Below, one piece after another: positions 6,529 through 12,711 of a stretch of DNA of 12,711 nt; the stretch's first letter is position 1, and each line of letters begins with the position of its first letter. The notes beneath the pieces are model-generated. The model was not told where the DNA came from. It did not search any database and worked only from the letters and a program-made list of their open reading frames with translations. This stretch comes from Lachnoclostridium sp. UBA1434 (GTDB taxonomy: Bacteria; Bacillota; Clostridia; Lachnospirales; Lachnospiraceae). The position numbers and the translations under genes were made by a program. Location of the stretch: assembly GCA_002329645.1 (NCBI GenBank), contig DCTS01000049.1:7633-20343 (forward strand), given 5' to 3'.

Positions 6529-6948
6529 TTAGTCTATGGATAAGCCTCCCACCGAAACACGGCAGTCAAACTCATATTTGCCGTCTACTGTGATTTCCTT
6601 CGAGGCTCCGACAAAATCCTTATCACCCTCGTCTTCTGCATCATAGTCCAGCCCGTTCGTATCAAGGGTGATACCCCCTACATTTACCGTTAAGGATATA
6701 TCGGAGGCCGCCCCCGTATCCCGGCCGAGCGAGCATTTTATATCGCCCACATCTGCGACAATGTCGGAATCGCCTGTGAATACAATGTCATTCAGCTTTA
6801 TGTCTCCCACATTCGTCCTCACATCGAATTCACCCTTCAGTGAATTAAGCTTAATATTGCCCACATTGCATACTATGTCATATTCACGCACCCCTGACGG
6901 GAGCTCAATATCCAGATCCGCATCCAGGTTTGGTTTGTTGATTAGGGC
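6529..6948 (-). pseudogene. C-terminal remnant of a DUF4097-type beta-repeat protein
   Basis: The open frame encodes repeated short beta-strand units of the kind CNVGNIKLN, TNVGDIKLN, ADVGDIKCS and VNVGGITLD, each about 20-30 residues apart, typical of the DUF4097 / putative adhesin beta-solenoid often encoded next to two-component systems. The frame ends in the usual way at TAA (6531-6529). The 5' side is not intact: similarity (about NKPNLDADLDIELPSGV) begins near 6948, where the frame runs into the end of the regulator/kinase fragment, with no signal peptide, start or ribosome binding site. A GTG at 6891 is in frame but has no well-placed Shine-Dalgarno. I read it as the tail of a deleted gene whose N-terminal membrane or signal region is gone. 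Confidence 0.7.
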
Positions 6949-7295
6949 TTGATTATGTCTCCTGTTTGAAGGGCAAAGCTCCTCTGCGAAGTGAAGGATC
7001 TGTTCAGCCTTTCCAGCATATCATTGAAGGAACTGGCCAGGTTGCCGATTTCATCCCGTGTTTGTGGTACCTCAATCTTCTGGTACAGGTTGTTCTCATT
7101 GATCTCTCTGACTTTTCGGCTCAACCGGCTTACCGGCTCCAATGCTCTTTTATCCTTTTTGGTCAGTTCAAGAGGTTTGTTGTTGATATATATGCTCTTT
7201 TTCTTTGTATCGATGGTCATTTCCCTTATATGTAATTCCAAATCCTGCATAATAACGGGCTGACGCAGCAGGCATCTGATTCTTGCCTCCATCAT
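6942..7295 (-). pseudogene. Deletion scar: response-regulator DNA-binding start fused to a sensor-kinase HAMP domain
   Basis: The 117-codon frame combines two unrelated halves. Residues 1-48 (EARIRCLLRQP, then a strand-rich part ending NNKPLELTKKD) are the linker and first strands of an OmpR/PhoB-type winged-helix domain; the receiver before it and the recognition helix after it are missing. From about residue 49 the sequence turns into a HAMP linker: ALEPVSRLSRKVREI, then TRDEIGNLASSFNDMLERL, ending SFTSQRSFA exactly where the kinase HisKA domain (normally followed by the SHELRTP box) should start. The last few residues are unrelated and end at TAA. No ribosome binding site precedes the ATG-ATG. 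The order regulator, kinase, DUF4097 matches a normal operon collapsed by internal deletions of most of the regulator and kinase. A functional mini-protein is unlikely. Confidence 0.75.
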
Positions 7296-7523
7296 GGTGT
7301 AATGTCGGCGGTATACCGGAAGCAGTTTAAAGCTTTACTGATGAGAGAGGCTTTAATGAAGTGCGAAATATTCATAGATATGTCTTACAATTGTTGAAAA
7401 CAATAAATGCTTTTGGTTCTTGCAAGGTTGATTTTGTTAATGACCGGCTGGTTAATCTTCCCCGGTACGCAGTGAAAACGCGAAAACATGAGACTGCAGC
7501 CTGTTCACATACACTGAAGAAAT
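7296..7523. other. Unassigned spacer after the isomerase gene
   Basis: These 228 bases separate the isomerase gene from the regulator/kinase scar. I see no intact gene, clear hairpin terminator or recognisable receiver-domain remnant. A plus-strand frame from 7361 runs into the isomerase gene as a shadow and has no ribosome binding site. It may be further decayed DNA from the same deletion process. Confidence 0.4.
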
Positions 7524-8948
7524 CTAGAAAGATACCGTATCCCATACCTCGGTGTTTATTATTACATCATACTCCTTGGACCACTCGGAATACAGCTTTG
7601 AGAACATCTCTGTACGGCGGCCTTCTATGATTTTTTCCTTGGCCTGGATGGTGGCATCTTTATTATTATCGGTGACACAGTAAATGATATGCCAGCCGTA
7701 ATCGGTCGTAATGATATTACTTACATCACCGGTCTTTAAGGTAAAGGCAGCCTGTTCAAATGCCTTGCTGTATTCAGACGGCCCCTGTCCCCTTCCAAAG
7801 GTATATTCTATGGTATCTGCCTGTGTATTTCCCTGTGCAAGAGAATAAAAATCATCCGTTGTCCTGGCTTCCTGAAGTATATTAAGCGCCTTCTCATAAG
7901 CCTCTTCCTTCTCTTCGGCGCTTAAGGGAATCCTATTCCCTTCTTCATCAAAATCCACTCCGTAAATTAATATATGCTGGACGGTTATTTGCTTTGCATC
8001 TATATCGGAAACCTCGGTATCCACATTAATGGTAAGTGTTTCAAAGGCTTTTTCGGCAAGCATGTTATCCTCATAAACCCTCTGTAAAAGCTCCGGTGTG
8101 ATGAGATAACGGTCAATATCCTCATTTTTCAGTCCCTTGTAATGCTCATCGGCATAGGAGATCGCTTCGGCCTCCTCATCCTCGTTCAGGGTTATACCCA
8201 GCTTTTTGGCTTCTTCGTTTATTATCTTTAATTCCGTAATCTGCTTTAAAACCTCTTCCTTGATCTGCTCTCCGAAGCTTACTCCATTCCCGAAGATATC
8301 GATGCCCCATATGTCCTCGCCATAATCGCTTTCATAGGTTTCCTGGACGGATTTTAAGTAAACCATGACCTCGTTGTAATAAACCCTTTTATTGCCGACT
8401 ATCATTACCAGCTCTCCGCCGCCTGCCGGAGCTTCATCCTCCCTGCTTTCTTCGGAGGAGGTCTCAACATAATAGGACACACCGACAACTGTCTCTGTAT
8501 CTATATCATAGGAAACATATACCACACTGTCCTTGCCTGAATAGGAGTAAGTGCAGGATTTGTTATCCGAATTTATTGTTCTGGAAACTGCCTCGCCATA
8601 CAATGCGGTAAGCTCTTTTTCTGCCTCTGTCTTGCTCATACCGGTTTTAATCCCCAGCAATGTATAATTACCGGAGTTCTCAAGCAGGGTAATTGCATTA
8701 ATCTTCCCTTCGTGAGCCATAAACTGCAGCGAATCCTTAATGCTGTATACCCCGTTGTTTTCTTCAATCAGCCTTGCTCCTGTCTTTTTCTCAAAGTTCT
8801 TTACCGATTGACCTGTATAATTGGTTAGTTCCAGCTTCTCGGTATTACTAATACATGCGCTGAAGGTAAGCAGCACAAACATAACCATTATGCTAAGAAT
8901 AATGGTCTTAAGCACACTTGCCTTATTGCATCTGCTGCCGATATACAT
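7524..8948 (-). CDS. Secreted PpiC-type peptidyl-prolyl isomerase lipoprotein (PrsA/SurA-like foldase)
   Basis: A 474-residue lipoprotein expected on the outer face of the membrane. A basic N-terminus and a hydrophobic stretch (residues about 12-30) end in FSAC with C32 as the likely lipidated cysteine. Residues about 40-160 form an extra module (GIKTGMSKTEAEKELTALYG, then strands) that recalls SmpA or DUF4309-like folds. An acidic Gly/Ser linker (162-178) leads to a helical SurA-N-like part (187-310) and a PpiC rotamase domain at about 318-424, recognised by VQHILI at its start and YGWHIIY at its end. The role is folding of exported proteins. The start ATG has AAGGGG 8 bases upstream and a strong promoter further up. 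It lies 209 bases downstream of mfd; mfd followed by such a foldase gene is common in Clostridia. The often-following spoVT is absent, replaced by the decayed locus. Confidence 0.88.
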   Translation of the reverse strand: MYIGSRCNKASVLKTIILSIMVMFVLLTFSACISNTEKLELTNYTGQSVKNFEKKTGARLIEENNGVYSIKDSLQFMAHEGKINAITLLENSGNYTLLGIKTGMSKTEAEKELTALYGEAVSRTINSDNKSCTYSYSGKDSVVYVSYDIDTETVVGVSYYVETSSEESREDEAPAGGGELVMIVGNKRVYYNEVMVYLKSVQETYESDYGEDIWGIDIFGNGVSFGEQIKEEVLKQITELKIINEEAKKLGITLNEDEEAEAISYADEHYKGLKNEDIDRYLITPELLQRVYEDNMLAEKAFETLTINVDTEVSDIDAKQITVQHILIYGVDFDEEGNRIPLSAEEKEEAYEKALNILQEARTTDDFYSLAQGNTQADTIEYTFGRGQGPSEYSKAFEQAAFTLKTGDVSNIITTDYGWHIIYCVTDNNKDATIQAKEKIIEGRRTEMFSKLYSEWSKEYDVIINTEVWDTVSF

Positions 8949-8993
8949 TCCGGGTTCCCCTTTACTTAAGAAAGTGTCAAATGTATCGTTTTA

Positions 8994-9022
8994 ATTGTAG
9001 ATAAGCTCATTTGCATTGTCAA
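8994..9022 (-). promoter_or_regulatory. Sigma-A promoter of the isomerase gene
   Basis: On the minus strand a perfect TTGACA (9022-9017) and TACAAT (8999-8994) are separated by exactly 17 bases. Transcription should start near 8987, giving a leader of about 40 bases. This lets the isomerase be expressed independently of mfd. Confidence 0.8.
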
Positions 9023-9028
9023 GACAAT
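9015..9028. promoter_or_regulatory. 14-bp palindrome over the -35 of the isomerase promoter (candidate operator)
   Basis: ATTGTC-AA-GACAAT is a perfect inverted repeat with a 2-base centre. It contains the whole -35 hexamer, so a dimeric repressor bound there would block the promoter. I do not recognise the regulator; part of the symmetry comes from the -35 sequence itself. Confidence 0.4.
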
Positions 9029-9053
9029 CCTGGGTATTATTTACCTTGATTTT

Positions 9054-9149
9054 TCAGCAATAATATAGCCTGACCCATAGGCATTTATATAGTCTGATTC
9101 CTCGGCATTAATATACTCTGATTATTCAGTATTAGCATAACCTGCTACT
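9054..9149. repeat. Four degenerate 24-bp tandem repeats between mfd and the isomerase gene
   Basis: Units at 9054-9077, 9078-9101, 9102-9125 and 9126-9149 align without gaps; shared features are a GCATTA/TATATA-like core and a CCTGA or TCTGA block. A weak fifth unit may lie at 9030-9053. On the minus strand one frame of the array is in register with mfd and reads as eight-residue units such as SEYINAEE and SDYINAYG, broken by stops. Confidence 0.65.
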
Positions 9150-9157
9150 GTTCATTC

Positions 9158-12100
9158 TCAAGCCTTTAGCTGCCTGAAATCCTCCAGAAGCCTGTACATA
9201 TGCTCGAATACTGCCGGTGTATCGGGCTTTGCCTTGGCGTTAGAAGGTATCCTGTATATAAAATACGGATTGGCCTGGGGTATGAATTTTAAAGCTCCTT
9301 TATATTTTTCAATAACTGCCGGTATCTTATCCGCCTCTATCCTGGCCTTCGGATACATAATCAGCTTTACCTCGGAATCCTTATGGACCACACCGTTTAC
9401 ATACATACTGTGGCATACTGATTTAAGCAGCGCTATATTCAGCAGATTATTCACCGGAGCCGGAATATCCCCGAACCTGTCCAGAAGCTCCTCCTTCATG
9501 TCAAGGAGCTCCTCCTCGTCGGATATGTCGGCTATCCTCTTATATATGTCAAGCTTTTGCACTTCGTTTTTGATATATGAGGATGGAATATAAGCGTCCA
9601 TGTCCATATCCATTGAGGTTTCAAATGCTTCCTCCTCAGTGGTATCCCCTTTGGCATTCTTCACAGCCTCATTCAGCATCTTGCAGTACAAATCATATCC
9701 TACCGCATCCATATGCCCGCTTTGTTCGGCTCCCAGAAGATTTCCGGCACCCCTTATTTCCAGATCCCGCATTGCAATCTTAAAGCCTGAGCCAAGCTCC
9801 GTGAATTCCTTGATTGCATGAAGGCGCTTCTCGGCAACCTCCTTAAGCATCTTGTCGCGTTTATACATCAGGAAGGCATATGCCGTCCTGTTGGAGCGCC
9901 CGACTCTTCCTCTGAGCTGATAAAGCTGGGCAAGGCCAAGCCTGTCTGCATCATCAATTATTATTGTATTGACATTGGATATGTCAAGTCCTGTCTCAAT
10001 AATCGTAGTTGATATCAGGACATCGATTTCACCTGATATAAATTCATACATAATCCTTTCAAGGGTACGCTCGTGCATCTGACCATGGGCAAAGGCCACA
10101 TTTGCATCGGGCACCAGCCTGGCAACGGTGGATGCCACCTCGTCAATTCCGTTTACGCGGTTATATACATAGTACACCTGTCCGCCCCTTGCAAGCTCCC
10201 TGTTGATGGCTTCCCGTATTATCTCTTCATTATGCTCCAGTACAAAGGTCTGTATAGGAAGGCGGTCAATCGGAGGCTCATCCAGGACGCTCATATCACG
10301 AATGCCTACCAGGCTCATATGCAGGGTCCTGGGAATAGGAGTGGCCGTAAGAGTAAGCACATCCACATCCTTCTTCATCTTCTTAATCTTCTCCTTATGG
10401 GAGACGCCGAAGCGCTGTTCCTCATCCACAATCAAAAGGCCCAGGTTCTTAAAGCCCACATCCGAGGATAGTATTCTGTGGGTCCCTATAACAATATCCA
10501 GATCGCCCTTCTTCAATCTCTCGACAATCTTCTTCTGCTCCGAAGCCGTCTTAAATCTCGACAGCACATCTACGCTTACAGGATAGTCCATCAGCCGCTG
10601 CACCAGGGTATTGTAATGCTGCTGGGCCAGTATGGTCGTGGGCACGAGGAATACCACCTGCTTCCCGTCGGATACAGCCTTAAAGGCTGCCCGAATTGCT
10701 ATCTCAGTCTTGCCGTACCCTACATCCCCGCAAATAAGCCGGTCCATTATCCTGGTGCTTTCCATATCCTTCTTGGTGGCTTCTATGGCTAACAGCTGGT
10801 CATAGGTTTCCTCATAGGGAAATGCTTCCTCGAATTCCTTCTGCCAAACCGTATCGGGATTGAACTTAAAGCCGGTTTTATTCTGCCTTTCTGCATACAA
10901 GGCCACCAGCTCATTGGCAATCTCCCTGACAGCCGACTTAACCCTTGCCTTGGTATTTTTCCATTCGGGGGAATTCAGCTTATTAAGCTTGGGCCTCCTG
11001 CCCTCGCTGCCCGTATACTTCTGAATCACATCCAGGCCTGTTGCAGGTATATACAACACGCCTCCGCCCGCATATTCAATCTTGATGTAGTCCTTGGTTA
11101 CCTTGTCAACCTCGATCTTCTCTATTCCTCTGAAAATTCCCAGGCCATGGTTTTCATGTACAATATAATCTCCGGGTGTCAGATCCGTGAAGCTCTTAAT
11201 CTTCATACCGTCGTAGGAGGATTTCTTTTTCTGCTTTTTCCTCTTCTCCGCACCGAAGATATCGCTTTCGGATATAATAACAAACTTAATAAGGGGATAT
11301 TCAAAACCCCTGCGGAGATTCCCGCTTGTAACCATGATCTCGCCGGCCTGCAGCACCCTGTCCATATTGTCGGTGTAAAATGCGCTCAGGTTGAAATCCC
11401 TCAAATCCTCGCTTAAGCGCATTGCCCTCGTCCTTGAACCGGAAAGCAGGATTACCCGGTACTTGTTTTTCTTCCAGCGTTCCAGATCCTTTACGAGAAT
11501 TTCAAAGTTTTTATGGTATGATGCCGCCGTCTGAACCGTAAAGCCATATTTCCGACGGACACTTATCAAATTGTTCCTGGCCTCCATCATGCTTATAAGT
11601 ATGCTGTTCTTCCTTGACAATATGCTGAGAACTTCCTTATACCCATAGATGACATCCATCTGGCCGGGAAGAATATAGCCCTTCTCTATACGGCCTATCA
11701 TGCTTTCCCTGAACTCTGTTTCAACAACCTCGCCCTTCTCCGTCAACCGCCCGGGCTCATCCAGGAAGAATATTGTATCCTCATTCCCGAAGTAATCAAA
11801 GAAGCTCATGGTATTGTCATAAAAATAATTAATATAGCTGTCCAGCGCAAGGAAGCCGCTGCCAAACTCAAGGCTGTCCCTTAGCTCAGCTATAATCTCC
11901 CTTATCCTTGCTGCCTCCTCGGTCTTAAACTGATCCCTTAAGCTGTTGTAATACTGCTTCTCTTCCTCTTCTATTATCCTTAATGCCTTCTTTTTACTTT
12001 CCTCATCCGGTATCATCTCTGCTGCCGGATAGATTGTCAGCTGTTCAACCTGTTCTATGGAGCGCTGGCTGCTTACATCAAAGGATCGTATTGAATCTAC

Positions 12101-12691
12101 TTCATCACCCCATAATTCAATACGGTACGGATTTTCCTCGGTAAGGGGGAAGATGTCTATTATTCCGCCTCTTACCGCAAAATCTCCGGGCGCCTCCACC
12201 TGCGCCTGGCGCTCATACCCGAGATTAGTCAAGCGGGCCGTGAACTCCTGAAGCTTTATACCCGATGTCCTGTCTACAACAAGGACCCTGTCCTTAATCA
12301 TTTGAAGGGGAAGCAATCTGTCCATACCCCCGTCGATAGACATAACGATGGTGGTATCCTTTTGCTCAATGAGACGCCGAATAACCTGCAGCCTGTCTCT
12401 CACTATTGCATTGCCGTGGATATCGGCGCTGTAAAAGATAATATCCTTGGCAGGATAAAGGTATACCTCCTTCTCATACAGGCTTAAGTCCTCATATATT
12501 TCCTTTGCCTTAAGGTCATTATAGGTTACTATAACCCTGAATCGGAAGCCTTCACCCAGGCCGTGGATCAAATGGCATTTTTGCGAATCAATACAGCCGG
12601 TAATTTGTACCGGCAGATTTCTTGCTTTTATATTATCCCGGATTTCATTAAATTCCTTTAATTCCTTCAATGGTTCCGTAAAGGTCCTCAA
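9158..12691 (-). CDS. mfd: Transcription-repair coupling factor Mfd
   Basis: Mfd is an ATP-driven DNA translocase that binds RNA polymerase stalled at lesions, pushes it off and recruits UvrA for nucleotide excision repair. All parts are present in 1177 residues, a normal length: the UvrB-like N-terminal module (about 1-350, with APGDFAVRGGIIDIFP at 167-182 and YRIELWGDEVDSIR at 189-202), a lysine-rich linker (482-490), the RNA-polymerase-interacting CarD-like domain (about 501-560, GDYIVHENHGLGIF), the RecG-like motor with Walker A GDVGYGKT (655-662), DEEQ box (756-759), TATPIPRTL (782-790) and motif VI region QLRGRVGRSNR (925-935), and the C-terminal TRCF domain (about 1030-1150). The start is TTG: GGGAGG lies 8 bases upstream, and the only nearby ATG opens a frame that stops after two codons. 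Upstream would probably be pth, outside the window. No intrinsic terminator is evident after the stop. Confidence 0.97.
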   Translation of the reverse strand: MRTFTEPLKELKEFNEIRDNIKARNLPVQITGCIDSQKCHLIHGLGEGFRFRVIVTYNDLKAKEIYEDLSLYEKEVYLYPAKDIIFYSADIHGNAIVRDRLQVIRRLIEQKDTTIVMSIDGGMDRLLPLQMIKDRVLVVDRTSGIKLQEFTARLTNLGYERQAQVEAPGDFAVRGGIIDIFPLTEENPYRIELWGDEVDSIRSFDVSSQRSIEQVEQLTIYPAAEMIPDEESKKKALRIIEEEEKQYYNSLRDQFKTEEAARIREIIAELRDSLEFGSGFLALDSYINYFYDNTMSFFDYFGNEDTIFFLDEPGRLTEKGEVVETEFRESMIGRIEKGYILPGQMDVIYGYKEVLSILSRKNSILISMMEARNNLISVRRKYGFTVQTAASYHKNFEILVKDLERWKKNKYRVILLSGSRTRAMRLSEDLRDFNLSAFYTDNMDRVLQAGEIMVTSGNLRRGFEYPLIKFVIISESDIFGAEKRKKQKKKSSYDGMKIKSFTDLTPGDYIVHENHGLGIFRGIEKIEVDKVTKDYIKIEYAGGGVLYIPATGLDVIQKYTGSEGRRPKLNKLNSPEWKNTKARVKSAVREIANELVALYAERQNKTGFKFNPDTVWQKEFEEAFPYEETYDQLLAIEATKKDMESTRIMDRLICGDVGYGKTEIAIRAAFKAVSDGKQVVFLVPTTILAQQHYNTLVQRLMDYPVSVDVLSRFKTASEQKKIVERLKKGDLDIVIGTHRILSSDVGFKNLGLLIVDEEQRFGVSHKEKIKKMKKDVDVLTLTATPIPRTLHMSLVGIRDMSVLDEPPIDRLPIQTFVLEHNEEIIREAINRELARGGQVYYVYNRVNGIDEVASTVARLVPDANVAFAHGQMHERTLERIMYEFISGEIDVLISTTIIETGLDISNVNTIIIDDADRLGLAQLYQLRGRVGRSNRTAYAFLMYKRDKMLKEVAEKRLHAIKEFTELGSGFKIAMRDLEIRGAGNLLGAEQSGHMDAVGYDLYCKMLNEAVKNAKGDTTEEEAFETSMDMDMDAYIPSSYIKNEVQKLDIYKRIADISDEEELLDMKEELLDRFGDIPAPVNNLLNIALLKSVCHSMYVNGVVHKDSEVKLIMYPKARIEADKIPAVIEKYKGALKFIPQANPYFIYRIPSNAKAKPDTPAVFEHMYRLLEDFRQLKA

Positions 12692-12711
12692 TGCATTTTC
12701 CTCCCAGACTT

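Noticed and set aside
6891..6891. GTG as a true start of a 120-aa DUF4097 protein
   Set aside because: No well-placed Shine-Dalgarno, and family-like sequence continues upstream of it, so the frame is the tail of a larger lost gene.
7361..7630. Plus-strand open frame of 89 codons as a gene
   Set aside because: No ribosome binding site, no family resemblance, and its second half is antisense to the isomerase gene.

Overview
The window comes from a low-to-moderate GC Gram-positive anaerobe of the Bacillota, most likely class Clostridia and plausibly Lachnospiraceae. The evidence is the set of gene families (Mfd followed by a PpiC-type lipoprotein, a DUF1846 protein, a FliB-like enzyme, a Firmicute-type Y-family polymerase), strong AGGAGG-like ribosome binding sites, sigma-A style promoters and a LexA box of the Bacillus/Clostridium type (GAAC-N4-GTTC). 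This is inferred from family resemblance only. The DNA looks chromosomal; I see no insertion sequence, phage gene, CRISPR array, tRNA or rRNA.

Layout, left to right. 1-123: probable tail of a plus-strand gene and a strong terminator. 128-1740: a minus-strand two-gene SOS operon, a DinB-type translesion polymerase and a translationally coupled 99-residue protein of unknown role, with a LexA box between the -35 and -10 of its promoter. 1818-2989: a divergent plus-strand gene for a FliB-like cysteine-rich protein. 3104-3769: a minus-strand membrane protein resembling CPBP/CAAX-protease-like proteins. 3920-4486: a minus-strand SRAP (YedK/HMCES-type) abasic-site crosslinking protein. 4766-6505: a plus-strand DUF1846 protein with its own promoter and a terminator shared with the convergent side. 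6529-7295: a decayed minus-strand locus in which pieces of a response regulator, the HAMP region of a sensor kinase and the end of a DUF4097-type protein are joined after deletions. 7524-9022: a secreted PpiC-type peptidyl-prolyl isomerase lipoprotein with a clear promoter. 9054-9149: four degenerate 24-bp tandem repeats. 9158-12691: the complete transcription-repair coupling factor Mfd, starting at TTG.

Three genes belong to DNA damage handling: Mfd removes stalled RNA polymerase and recruits UvrA, the DinB-like polymerase bypasses lesions, and the SRAP protein caps abasic sites in single-stranded DNA. They are not one operon; only the polymerase operon shows a LexA site here. The Mfd-PpiC gene order is common in Clostridia. 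The items most worth pursuing are the small SOS-controlled partner of the polymerase, the in-frame regulator/kinase scar, and the 24-bp repeat array, one reading frame of which continues the mfd frame past its stop codon.
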